NCBI GenBank assembly: GCA_029866325.1
Contig: JARWZO010000019.1
Coordinates: 310,001-374,000, forward strand
Direction of reading: 5' to 3'
Length of the DNA: 64,000 nt
From: Fluviicola sp.
Lineage (GTDB): Bacteria; Bacteroidota; Bacteroidia; Flavobacteriales_D; Crocinitomicaceae
Part shown: positions 8,624 through 16,487 of the stretch, piece by piece
Layout of the letters: each line of letters opens with the position of its first letter
Position numbering within the stretch: position 1 is the first letter of the stretch
Notes under the pieces: generated by a model
Databases searched by the model: none
Told to the model about the DNA's origin: nothing
Seen by the model: the letters and a program-made list of their open reading frames with translations, nothing else
Program-made: the position numbers and the translations under genes

Positions 8624-10705
8624 TTATTTTTTGCTTTTGATGAGATCGTTCATAATATTAACGGTTTCCATCAGTTCGATATCGGTGTTCAGACGCTCAA
8701 GGAATTTGTCATTGTATTGACGCATTAAGTCATTGGCCTGGTAAATCTCGGCATCAAACAAGTTGGCTTTCGGTTCAAAACCCACTGATAAACTATCCTG
8801 AAAATCTTCCAGTTTTTTGGTAAGTAATTGCCATGCGTTGCGTTGTTTTAATTGTGCTGCCAAATCGAAGCTGAGGATCGTATCTTTTTCAAACATCGCT
8901 TGGTATTCGCTGAGCAAAGCCACGTAGTTCTTCAACGGTTCGCTGGTTTGAACACGATTTTCCGACGCCGTTTTCAGCTGATTCACCGGTAAGGCTGCAT
9001 TTGGCGTGAAGGTCATTTTCTTCGTAATAGAATCAGGAATCAAAGCGTTTTCGTAGGTTTCTTCCCGGATCGATTCTCCGGTTTCCAATCGGAAGGGTAA
9101 CGTAATATCCGGCACTACGCCATTTTTTTGGTTCCAGTTGCGGGTTACACGATACAACACTCCGCCGGTAATATTGGCATAACCGAAATCGCTGTTTTCT
9201 TCCATTAAAAACGCGGTAAGCTCGTTGTAGTTCGGATCGAGCGGATAGATGCGCTGACTGGTAGCTTTTCCAAACGAGCGTTGTCCAACAATCAATGCCT
9301 TGTTGTAATCTTGTAATGCGCCAGCCACAATTTCAGAAGCCGAAGCGCTGCCTTCATCAATCATCACGATCAACGGGCCGTTGTAAACCGAACCGCGGTT
9401 AAAGTCTTTGAGCACTTCTACTTCACCTGTATTGTCTTTGATTGCAACCACAGGACCATAATCGATAAACAATCCTGACAAATCAACCGCTTCATGTAGC
9501 GAACCACCGCCATTTCCGCGCAAATCGAGGATCAGCCCTTGAATGTTTTCTTTATTGAGTTTCAAGATGCATTTGGCCAAATCGTTGGAACAACCCAGCG
9601 CGGAAGTATCTGTCCAGTTGACATAAAAATCGGGCAAGGTAACATAGCCTATTTTTTGCTCACCGTGTAAAACTGCGTTTTTGATAATGTCGCCATCGCT
9701 GTAAACGCGTGCTTTGGTCAGATTGACTTCGCGTTCTTTTCCGGCTTCATCCAAAATAATCAGTTTGATCTCGTCTTCGTCGTGCGTATCAAAATAATCG
9801 CGCACGGCAGCAGCATCGTTCTTCGGATCGGTGAGATCAAGCATCTTCGCTTTTCCTAATTGAATGCCTTTTAGGATATCACCTTCGTGCAATTCATCGC
9901 TGAGCCAGGCCGGACTTCCGGGAAAAACATCTGTAACAATCACTTTCTCAGACTCACTTTCACCGAAGGAAAACCCAAATAATTCGCGATCGGGAGTTAA
10001 TTCTTCTTCAAATTCACTTTTTTGCGTTGGCGAGAAATACAGCGAATGCGGATCGAAGGCCATGGCAATCGCTTCCAGATATGCATCTTCCAATACGTGT
10101 TGATTTTTAGTGAGTTCGGTTGTCGTGGTTTGGTAATAATCAGTGATTTCGGTCCTTACTTTTTTCTCCCAAACCGCAATGGAATCTGATGGAAACTGAT
10201 CCTGATCATCGGTGAGCAAGCCCAACATACGATCCATTACCTCTAGCTGCAATTCTTGTTTCCAGCGTTCGTGGTGTTTGCTTCCCAAAGCCGGATGATC
10301 AAACATGGAATACGGAACACGAATGGTGCTTTTTAAGTTAACCGGATTGGTTAAAAAGGTTTGCGTTAATGTAGTCAGTTCTGAAAGTCGTGTTTCGAAG
10401 CGTTTGGCAACTACCGAAAAATAGGTCAGCTTCTTTTCTTCGATGTCTTGATCAATAGAAGCAGAAAGACGCTCAAATTCCTGCATGTCTTCGGCTGTGA
10501 AAAACCGGTGTTGCGGATCGAGAAATTGCATCACCAAGCGGTGAACACTTTTCCCGAAATCATCGTTGATGGCGCGCGGTTTTACGTGTTCTTTTTGAAT
10601 GCGTTTTACAAGAATGTCAGCTTGGTTGATAACTCTGGATTCGTCAATGGCCAGGCCAACTATCGAATGGAACAGGAAACCGCATAAAAGAAGATAAAAG
10701 CGCAT
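8624..10705 (-). CDS. prc: Tail-specific (C-terminal processing) peptidase, S41 family
   Basis: A periplasmic serine protease that degrades or trims proteins from their C-termini. From the ATG at 10705 it has 693 residues with a signal peptide (MRFYLLLCGFLFHSIVGLA). The N-terminal helical domain is typical of Prc/Tsp, a PDZ domain spans about 240-335, and the S41 core is about 350-540. The Ser/Lys dyad is Ser455 in DEGSASASE and Lys480 in GQRSFGK; the GNGGGS oxyanion segment is also present. A longer frame to 10846 translates through 7-bp tandem repeats and is rejected. The sucC terminator separates it from the gene upstream, so it has its own promoter. Confidence 0.93.
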   Translation of the reverse strand: MRFYLLLCGFLFHSIVGLAIDESRVINQADILVKRIQKEHVKPRAINDDFGKSVHRLVMQFLDPQHRFFTAEDMQEFERLSASIDQDIEEKKLTYFSVVAKRFETRLSELTTLTQTFLTNPVNLKSTIRVPYSMFDHPALGSKHHERWKQELQLEVMDRMLGLLTDDQDQFPSDSIAVWEKKVRTEITDYYQTTTTELTKNQHVLEDAYLEAIAMAFDPHSLYFSPTQKSEFEEELTPDRELFGFSFGESESEKVIVTDVFPGSPAWLSDELHEGDILKGIQLGKAKMLDLTDPKNDAAAVRDYFDTHDEDEIKLIILDEAGKEREVNLTKARVYSDGDIIKNAVLHGEQKIGYVTLPDFYVNWTDTSALGCSNDLAKCILKLNKENIQGLILDLRGNGGGSLHEAVDLSGLFIDYGPVVAIKDNTGEVEVLKDFNRGSVYNGPLIVMIDEGSASASEIVAGALQDYNKALIVGQRSFGKATSQRIYPLDPNYNELTAFLMEENSDFGYANITGGVLYRVTRNWNQKNGVVPDITLPFRLETGESIREETYENALIPDSITKKMTFTPNAALPVNQLKTASENRVQTSEPLKNYVALLSEYQAMFEKDTILSFDLAAQLKQRNAWQLLTKKLEDFQDSLSVGFEPKANLFDAEIYQANDLMRQYNDKFLERLNTDIELMETVNIMNDLIKSKK

Positions 10706-10745
10706 AAGCTGATTGTAAGGATGCAAAAGTACGGAAATCAATGAC

Positions 10746-10787
10746 GAATGAAGAATGAAGAATGTAGAATGCAGAATGATGAATTCC
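10746..10787. repeat. Tandem 7-bp repeat array (GAATGNA)n
   Basis: Five consecutive 7-bp units of the form GAATGAA, GAATGTA, GAATGCA or GAATGAT, ending in GAATTCC, lie 40 bp upstream of the protease start. Related 7-bp units occur at 35041-35067 and, inverted, at 35167-35190. Confidence 0.7.
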
Positions 10788-10831
10788 TTTGTTGTAGATT
10801 TCCTTTTTGCATGTAGGGAATCTCTCATAAA

Positions 10832-10865
10832 AAACACCCGCTCCACATAGGCAGAACGGGTGTTT
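10832..10865 (-). terminator. Intrinsic terminator of sucC
   Basis: AAACACCCG (10832-10840) pairs with CGGGTGTTT (10857-10865). On the minus strand the stem is followed by a T-run. It lies 21 bp after the sucC stop. Confidence 0.85.
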
Positions 10866-10886
10866 CATATTATTCGCTGAATTGAC

Positions 10887-12098
10887 TTACGCCAATACTT
10901 CTTTCACTTTATCTGCCGCTTCTTGCAACAATACCGCCGAATGTACATTCAAACCTGAATCATCGATGATTTTCTTTGCTTCGATAGCGTTTGTACCTTG
11001 CAAACGAACGATAATCGGCACAGGAATGTTCCCGATGTTTTTGTAAGCATCAACAACTCCTTGAGCAACACGGTCGCAACGAACGATACCACCGAAAATG
11101 TTGATCAAAATTGCTTTTACGTTCGGGTCTTTCAAAATGATGTGGAATGCTTTTTCAACACGCTCGGCATCGGCAGTTCCACCTACGTCCAAGAAGTTGG
11201 CAGGATTTCCACCCGAATATTTAATGATATCCATGGTTGCCATTGCCAAACCTGCTCCGTTAACCATACAAGCAACGTTTCCGTCTAGTTTCACAAAGTT
11301 CAATCCTGCTGCATCAGCTTCTACTTCTGTCGGATCTTCTTCCGAAGTGTCACGCATAGCCAAGTAATCCGGGTGACGGAACAATGAGTTTCCATCAAGT
11401 GTTACTTTCGCATCAACAGCAATGATTTTATTGTCGGATGTTTTTAACACCGGGTTAATTTCGAACATCGAAGCATCGCACCCTTCGTAAGCAGCGTATA
11501 ATGCCACAACGAATTTGGTCATTTGTTTGAACGCTTCGCCTGATAAACCAAGATCAAACGCAATTTTACGCGCTTGGAATCCTTGAATACCAACACGTGG
11601 GTCAATTGCTTCACGGTTGATCAAGTGTGGTGTGTCGTGCGCTACGGTTTCAATGTCCATACCACCTTCGGTAGAATAAACGATCACGTTACGACCCAAT
11701 TCACGATCCAATAATACCGACATGTAGAATTCGGAAACTTCCGATTCGCCCGGATAATAAACGTCTTCGGCCAACAAGATTTTGTTCACTTTTTTACCTA
11801 CACCGTTTGTTTGAGCTGTTTCCAAGTGACCGCCTAAAATGCCTTTCACTTTTTCTTCAACTTGGTCAATTCCTTTGGCAAGAACTACACCATGAGAACC
11901 TGTTTCAGCTACAACGCCTTTTCCACGTCCACCTGCGTGAATCTGTGCTTTTACAACGTACCAGCCAGTACCTGTATCTTCTGTCAATTGTTTCGCTGCA
12001 GCTACTGCATCTTCAACTTTTTCAACTACAACACCGCGCTGAATGGCTACGCCGTATTTCTGCAAAATGGTTTTACCTTGATATTCGTGTAAGTTCAT
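10887..12098 (-). CDS. sucC: Succinyl-CoA ligase (ADP-forming), beta subunit
   Basis: The TCA-cycle beta subunit, which binds nucleotide and pairs with SucD; no sucD is in the window. The 403-residue protein starts [17 protein letters not shown], typical of SucC. It has the ATP-grasp region (about 1-240), the FEINPVLKT metal/nucleotide segment, and the C-terminal CoA-ligase-like domain with [13 protein letters not shown] and [15 protein letters not shown]. An imperfect -7 box (TACCTTTA) lies just upstream on the minus strand. Length and motifs are normal. Confidence 0.96.
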   Translation of the reverse strand: MNLHEYQGKTILQKYGVAIQRGVVVEKVEDAVAAAKQLTEDTGTGWYVVKAQIHAGGRGKGVVAETGSHGVVLAKGIDQVEEKVKGILGGHLETAQTNGVGKKVNKILLAEDVYYPGESEVSEFYMSVLLDRELGRNVIVYSTEGGMDIETVAHDTPHLINREAIDPRVGIQGFQARKIAFDLGLSGEAFKQMTKFVVALYAAYEGCDASMFEINPVLKTSDNKIIAVDAKVTLDGNSLFRHPDYLAMRDTSEEDPTEVEADAAGLNFVKLDGNVACMVNGAGLAMATMDIIKYSGGNPANFLDVGGTADAERVEKAFHIILKDPNVKAILINIFGGIVRCDRVAQGVVDAYKNIGNIPVPIIVRLQGTNAIEAKKIIDDSGLNVHSAVLLQEAADKVKEVLA

Positions 12099-12283
12099 GA
12101 CAACTATCGTTTTTTTTGGAGCGCTAAAGGTAGGAAGTATTCTTGAATTGTTGGCTGTGAAAAGAATAATAATAACCTGAATTTAATGCTTCCATTTCAC
12201 TGTTTGAAATTTTGCTTATTTTAGAAAGCTATGCTAGGAATGTGATTCAAACCATCAATCATTTCACGTAACTCTTTCGCTTT

Positions 12284-12802
12284 ATGAAACCTGCTACTTT
12301 ATACAAAGTGATTCTGATTTTAAGTTGGATTTTTCTGGCTCCAATCGCTTTTTCGCAATTCAAATTAGATGAGAATGCCGAAAAAGGGCTTACACTAGGG
12401 GCGTTCGGTCTCATAGAAATAGAAGGAATCCTTGTTGGTCCGGAATTCGGGATCGTACGAAAACATCATTCGTTTCAATTCGGTTTAGGAAACAATATTT
12501 CAGCATATCCGCGATTCAGAAGTTGGGGTGGTAATTTTAATTACAGTTATTATCCCAATGGACAATCAAATAGATTTGACTTGTTTTTCAATTACAATTT
12601 AGTTGCTGCCTACCGTTACTATTCCAGCAAAAGCCAAGGTTTTCTTCAGTCTCACCTGCTGGGATATGGTTTCAATATCAATTTCAGCCAGCGATGCTTT
12701 TTGGCAACAAGTCTGGGGTTTGGCATACAAACCTATAATTTCGCATACGGCGATTTTAGTGGTGATATTATGATTCGTCTTTCACTTGGATTTAGATTGT
12801 AA
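12284..12802 (+). CDS. Putative small outer-membrane beta-barrel protein
   Basis: The 172-residue protein has a signal peptide ending FAFS/Q-like (PIAFSQ). Alternating hydrophobic/polar strands and many aromatics follow (NFNYSYYP, RFDLFFNYNL, MIRLSLGFRL). It ends in Leu after a strand, as small outer-membrane barrels do. It is divergent from sucC and upstream of the sigma-factor cluster, but lacks the cluster's promoter motif. Family not recognised. Confidence 0.6.
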   Translation: MKPATLYKVILILSWIFLAPIAFSQFKLDENAEKGLTLGAFGLIEIEGILVGPEFGIVRKHHSFQFGLGNNISAYPRFRSWGGNFNYSYYPNGQSNRFDLFFNYNLVAAYRYYSSKSQGFLQSHLLGYGFNINFSQRCFLATSLGFGIQTYNFAYGDFSGDIMIRLSLGFRL

Positions 12803-12867
12803 TAAACACGTGCATTGCTCTATCTGGCGTTTCTTGGAAAAAGTATTTCCAAAAAAAACATGCCTCA

Positions 12868-12896
12868 CCCAAGCTTTTCAAATCTGTGATTGTCTA
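12868..12896 (+). promoter_or_regulatory. Candidate ECF sigma promoter, copy A
   Basis: CCCAAGCTTTT, then 10 nt, then ATTGTCTA, 24 bp before the ATG at 12921. It shares the same two blocks and exact 10-nt gap with copies B, C and D; it is the most divergent copy in the first block. A run of A residues precedes it, as in copies C and D. Confidence 0.65.
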
Positions 12897-12920
12897 TAAA
12901 AACACAAACACATTTTTGAC

Positions 12921-13796
12921 ATGAAAAAAGGACTATTTATTATCGCCGCGCTTTTCACAGCGGGCACACTTACCGCGCAGCAATTACCGAATAACGGTTT
13001 CGAAGACTGGCATACTTTTTTTGCTTCCCAAGCACCCGATTATTGGGTTGGAACCAATCAGATGGTAATAGCAGGCGCCACTCCCGGAATTGAACCCACA
13101 ACCGATGCGCATAGCGGAACTTACGCCGCCAAATTTTCTACTCTTGTATTGGATCTTTTTGGTGAAGAGGTGCTTTACCCAAGCGTGATGTACATTAATT
13201 CCACCCCCGAAACGGATGATGAAGGATGTCCGTTTACCGGCAGGCCCGATTCGTTGGTTGCATGGATAAAATACCTTCCCGGCGGACAAAATCAGTTTCT
13301 TATTCGAGCCGATTTACTAAAATACAATACAACAACACAACAAGTAGAAGAAATTGCCTCAGCTGGTTATGTGGGTACAGAAACAGGAAATAGCTATACG
13401 CGCATTTCGTTTCCGTTCACCTACAATTCTTCGGATACGCCCGATACACTTACGCTCACCATTGCATCAAGTGTAATCGAACCTACGTTAGCATCTACTG
13501 TTTTGATTGTGGATGATCTGCTACTGGTTACAAATAGCGTAGCAGAAGCACAAGAACTAGACACCAAATCGGTTGAGTTTTTTCCCAATCCGGCAAATGA
13601 TTTGCTCTATGTGCGCTCTGAAAAAGAGTTATCCATGATTGAATTGGTGGATTTGAACGGAAAAATAATCCGCACTGTTGCCAACCCATTACCCAATAAT
13701 CCGCTGCAGCTTGATGAACTGGCTGCCGGCACTTTTATTTGCCGTGTGCATACAACCGACGGATTTATTCATCAAGAACGCATTATCAAACAATAA
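12921..13796 (+). CDS. T9SS-exported surface protein with C-terminal sorting domain
   Basis: The 291-residue protein has a signal peptide (MKKGLFIIAALFTAGTLTAQ) and an N-terminal beta-rich domain of about 190 residues beginning LPNNGFEDWHTF. This opening is common in Bacteroidota proteins with a carbohydrate-binding-like jelly-roll. A type A T9SS sorting domain follows (about 215-291: FFPNPANDLLYV, a Leu-rich strand region, and the GKI and AGTFICRV segments). It is therefore expected on the cell surface or released. It carries promoter copy A, so it is a likely target of the sigma factor at 15944. A degraded relative lies immediately downstream. Confidence 0.85.
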   Translation: MKKGLFIIAALFTAGTLTAQQLPNNGFEDWHTFFASQAPDYWVGTNQMVIAGATPGIEPTTDAHSGTYAAKFSTLVLDLFGEEVLYPSVMYINSTPETDDEGCPFTGRPDSLVAWIKYLPGGQNQFLIRADLLKYNTTTQQVEEIASAGYVGTETGNSYTRISFPFTYNSSDTPDTLTLTIASSVIEPTLASTVLIVDDLLLVTNSVAEAQELDTKSVEFFPNPANDLLYVRSEKELSMIELVDLNGKIIRTVANPLPNNPLQLDELAAGTFICRVHTTDGFIHQERIIKQ

Positions 13797-13824
13797 CACC
13801 TCATTCTAACACACCTTGAAAAAG

Positions 13825-13854
13825 TCGTCAGCTTTAGGTTGACGATTTTTTTTT
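13825..13854 (+). terminator. Intrinsic terminator after the T9SS protein gene
   Basis: TCGTCA (13825-13830) pairs with TGACGA (13840-13845) and is followed by nine T residues. It separates the 12921 gene from promoter copy B. Confidence 0.85.
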
Positions 13855-13873
13855 GAGAAAATGTCACCTCCGA

Positions 13874-13902
13874 CCAAAGGTTTTTTAGCTCGTGATTGTC
13901 TA
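13874..13902 (+). promoter_or_regulatory. Candidate ECF sigma promoter, copy B (in front of a gene remnant)
   Basis: CCAAAGGTTTT, 10 nt, ATTGTCTA: identical blocks and spacing to copies C and D. No intact gene follows, only the degraded remnant at 13943. Confidence 0.65.
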
Positions 13903-13942
13903 GTATAATAAGTCAGGCCGTTATTCACATTTGTGAATGCAA

Positions 13943-14100
13943 TCTTGACCGATTTTGGATGATTCCGTTTTTGTTGCAGATGATCTCATACTCGTTACAA
14001 ACGGCACCTCCAAAACTGAAAAAGAAACGAAAATCGAACAATCGTGCACCCCTACCAGTTGTTTGAAAAGAAGGTATTTAAAAAGCACCAAACTGCTTCG
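13943..14100 (+). pseudogene. Remnant of a paralogue of the 12921 T9SS protein
   Basis: In one frame the sequence reads DDSVFVADDLILVTNGTSK, continuing TEKETK. This matches the TVLIVDDLLLVTN...DTK segment just before the sorting domain of the 12921 protein (residues about 193-215). After that, similarity breaks down and the frame is lost, so the sorting domain is not readable. There is a stop just upstream in the same frame, and the signal peptide and N-terminal domain are absent. The remnant sits directly behind promoter copy B, which suggests an internal deletion of a duplicated gene. Exact ends are uncertain. Confidence 0.5.
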
Positions 14101-14204
14101 TTGTTTTCGGATTTCAACCTTGGTCATTTACTCCAGTAAACTCCCAACGTCTTATCCTCAACACCTTGCATTTTACCACTTTTTAAAAACCTTCATGTTT
14201 TCTT

Positions 14205-14239
14205 AAAGAGATTGCCTTTTTAGGCAGTCTCTTTATTGT
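14205..14239 (+). terminator. Intrinsic terminator after the gene remnant
   Basis: AAAGAGATTGCC pairs with GGCAGTCTCTTT (one mismatch) around a T-rich loop. It ends the remnant's transcription unit before promoter copy C. Confidence 0.75.
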
Positions 14240-14276
14240 TAAAAACGCTCTTTTTTATAAAAAAAATTCATTCAAA

Positions 14277-14305
14277 CCAAAGGTTTTAAAGGGTTTCATT
14301 GTCTA
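14277..14305 (+). promoter_or_regulatory. Candidate ECF sigma promoter, copy C
   Basis: CCAAAGGTTTT, 10 nt, ATTGTCTA, 29 bp before the ATG at 14335, with an A-run about 10 bp upstream. Blocks and gap are the same as in copies B and D. Confidence 0.7.
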
Positions 14306-14334
14306 TTAAGTAGAACATTAAAACAAGAATTATT

Positions 14335-14985
14335 ATGAGAAAAGCAGTGAAATTCGGATTCATTTTAGCAGGCTTCATGAGTCTCCATACAATCCACGCG
14401 CAAGAGCAAATAGTTGCACCGGAAGCGGAATTTACAGTTCAACAAAAACACCTCTTTTCAGCAGGTTATTCTCCTGGAGTTCCAATTTTACTTTACGGAA
14501 CGCGTACCTTAATCAATCGTGATACCGATCAATTCAGGTTGCGGAATTCGGGCTCAATGGGAACAATTAATTTAGGTTACGAATACAGGCTGGGGCGTTC
14601 ATTCAGCATGGGAATAACGGGTTATTACAGTCAATTTTCATCTGAAGGAACGATGATCGAAGACTCAACAAACATTGAATCAGATGCAACTTACACCATT
14701 AACCGATTTCGGGTTCAGGCGCGTTTCAATTACTTGTTTAAGGTTTCAGATCCTGACCTTGATCTTTACCTGGGTTGCGCAATCGGTACCAACAAACGCA
14801 TCAATAAACTTTTCATCAATGACGTGCGAAGCGACGATTCAGAACTACCTGTTATCTTGACATTACCGTTTTCAATGAGAGCGTATTTTGGAATGCGTTA
14901 TACGGTTTACCGTAATCTTGGTTTACACATCGAATTCGGTTTGGGCGGACCGGCGGCAACATTCGGGATCAATTACCGTTTTTAA
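14335..14985 (+). CDS. Outer-membrane beta-barrel protein, paralogue of the 15181 protein
   Basis: The 216-residue protein has a signal peptide (to HAQ). Alternating strand segments include MGTINLGYEYRLGRSFSMGITGYYSQF, YTINRFRVQARFNYLF, LDLYLGCAIGTNKR and LHIEFGLGGPAATFGINYRF. It ends in Phe, as outer-membrane barrels normally do. It aligns with the 15181 protein in two marked stretches (NRFRVQA and the C-terminal GLGGP strand), so the two arose by tandem duplication. It has its own candidate ECF promoter and a terminator behind it. Its role is unknown; a stress-responsive or cell-surface role would fit the regulation. Confidence 0.75.
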   Translation: MRKAVKFGFILAGFMSLHTIHAQEQIVAPEAEFTVQQKHLFSAGYSPGVPILLYGTRTLINRDTDQFRLRNSGSMGTINLGYEYRLGRSFSMGITGYYSQFSSEGTMIEDSTNIESDATYTINRFRVQARFNYLFKVSDPDLDLYLGCAIGTNKRINKLFINDVRSDDSELPVILTLPFSMRAYFGMRYTVYRNLGLHIEFGLGGPAATFGINYRF

Positions 14986-15010
14986 CGTGAGCAAAACATA
15001 AGCCCTGATA

Positions 15011-15045
15011 AAGAGGTTGTTGTAAATCGACGACCTCTTACTTTT
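15011..15045 (+). terminator. Intrinsic terminator after the first barrel gene
   Basis: AAGAGGTTGT (15011-15020) pairs with ACGACCTCTT (15030-15039), with one G-T wobble position, followed by ACTTTTT. Confidence 0.8.
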
Positions 15046-15128
15046 TCAATTGAAACTTCCTTCGGAAATGCGGTTGAGGTTCTTTAATTTTGTCCATTGA
15101 ACTTTTTTTTGAAAAAAATCATCTTCGA

Positions 15129-15157
15129 CCAAAGGTTTTTCACTGTACAATTGTCTA
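15129..15157 (+). promoter_or_regulatory. Candidate ECF sigma promoter, copy D
   Basis: CCAAAGGTTTT, 10 nt, ATTGTCTA, 23 bp before the ATG at 15181. It drives the second barrel gene and, because the sigma gene follows 31 bp after that gene, probably the sigma operon too. Confidence 0.7.
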
Positions 15158-15180
15158 CTCGTATAGAAATGGTTCTTATT

Positions 15181-15912
15181 ATGAAGCACATTACACTACA
15201 AGCAATTGCAAATTCGATGCGGCGACTTCGCTTCGGAGCGCTTTCAGCTATGCTTGCACTGGCACTTTTGTTGGTCGTTTTTAAGCCTTTAAACGCTTCA
15301 GCACAAGATTCAACCCGATTTTCTGTGAGTCTCAGTTATGGAGTTGGGGCTTTATTTTTGACTCCGGACTTGCAAAACTATAGTTCCTTTGACTTCGATT
15401 CTACTGCTATGCAAGGATCAACGCGCATAGAACAGTTATCTACAGACTTAAAAATCAAGCCCTTTTTGTTGAAATTCGACATGGATATCACGCCGAAAAA
15501 AAGTATTGGCCTCCAGCTGATTTACAACGGATTCACTTCATCAGGAACTCGCCTTGATTCCATTTGGGTGCCCACATCCGGTACTTACACCGTTGAAGAA
15601 AAAAGCACGAAATACACCATGAATCGTTTTCGGGTTCAAGCCACTTTTACCTGGCATTTTTACCATAAAAACCCATTGTTTGAAAGTTACTTTTATACAG
15701 GCGTTGGCTGGAGCAGAAAGTATCGAAAATACCGTGTTGGCGATGAATATCCGAATTACAGTGAAGCTCCGGTGTTTGATCTCATCAATTTTCCGGTTTC
15801 CATCAGGTTTGCTTACGGTTTTCGGTTCAACTTTACCGAACGTTTTGGCTTACAAACAGAAATTGGACTGGGTGGACCATTATTATCCATTGGCTTATCA
15901 GCCAAGTTTTAA
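15181..15912 (+). CDS. Outer-membrane beta-barrel protein, first gene of the sigma operon
   Basis: From the ATG at 15181 the protein has 243 residues with a long signal peptide (about 1-42, ending NASAQ). Barrel-like strands follow: YTMNRFRVQATFTWHFY, FESYFYTGVGWSRKYRKY, FPVSIRFAYGFRF and a final GLGGPLLSIGLSAKF. The open frame extends upstream to 15097, but that stretch contains the promoter motif at 15129-15157, so the upstream codons are not translated; an ATG at 15169 is the only near alternative. It is a paralogue of the 14335 protein. The position directly before the sigma gene suggests that the sigma factor controls its own operon. Confidence 0.75.
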   Translation: MKHITLQAIANSMRRLRFGALSAMLALALLLVVFKPLNASAQDSTRFSVSLSYGVGALFLTPDLQNYSSFDFDSTAMQGSTRIEQLSTDLKIKPFLLKFDMDITPKKSIGLQLIYNGFTSSGTRLDSIWVPTSGTYTVEEKSTKYTMNRFRVQATFTWHFYHKNPLFESYFYTGVGWSRKYRKYRVGDEYPNYSEAPVFDLINFPVSIRFAYGFRFNFTERFGLQTEIGLGGPLLSIGLSAKF

Positions 15913-15943
15913 CACGTGTTTTGGATAACTAATTACTAGAGAA

Positions 15944-16480
15944 TTGGAACTTGAATTGATAAAACAGTGTTTGAAAGAAGACAGAAGGGCGCAAGAAACC
16001 TTCTACAAAATCTGCTATGCACGTTTCATCGGAACAGCCAGTCGGTATGCCACCAACAAAGAGCAGGCGGTTTTCTTTTTTAACTTAGGCTTTGTGAAAC
16101 TGCTGATGAACCTGAAACAATACAACACTGACAATCCGTTTGATTATTGGGCGAAACGGGTACTCATCAACACCATTTTAAACGAGCTAAAAAAAGAAAA
16201 ACGTGAACAAGACCGGGTACTCATTACCGATGATTGGAATAGCATTTCGGTGAATCACCACGAAGCGGACTACGAAGAAGAACTGAAAGCAAAAATGGAA
16301 CTAATCAAAGAAAAAGTGCAGTTTTTGCCCCCCATGACAAAAAACGTGTTTAACCTCTACGCAATAGATGGTTACAAACACCACGAAATAGCAAGCATGC
16401 TGGATATTAACGAGAATACCAGTATGTGGCATTATTCGGATGCCAAAAAGAAAATTCGCAAACTGTTAGAACTTAATTAA
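15944..16480 (+). CDS. ECF-type RNA polymerase sigma factor
   Basis: A 178-residue sigma-70 family protein of the extracytoplasmic-function type. Region 2 is about residues 8-75 (FYKICYARFIGTASRYATNKEQA, with a DYWAKRVLINTILNELKK end). A short acidic linker follows, and region 4 is about 115-175 (FLPPMTKNVFNLYAIDGYKHHEIASMLDI, the helix-turn-helix). It starts at TTG; no ATG is nearby. It lies 31 bp after the barrel gene and 7 bp before the membrane-spanning partner, so the three genes form one operon. The shared promoter motif upstream of its neighbours is its likely target. Confidence 0.85.
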   Translation: MELELIKQCLKEDRRAQETFYKICYARFIGTASRYATNKEQAVFFFNLGFVKLLMNLKQYNTDNPFDYWAKRVLINTILNELKKEKREQDRVLITDDWNSISVNHHEADYEEELKAKMELIKEKVQFLPPMTKNVFNLYAIDGYKHHEIASMLDINENTSMWHYSDAKKKIRKLLELN

Positions 16481-16487
16481 GCGGCAG

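Noticed and set aside
10746-10787. Possible CRISPR-like array
   Set aside because: The 7-bp units are directly adjacent, with no spacers and no cas genes nearby.
11807-12100. Plus-strand open frames opposite sucC
   Set aside because: They are Leu/Gln/Phe-rich low-quality translations, fully antisense to sucC.
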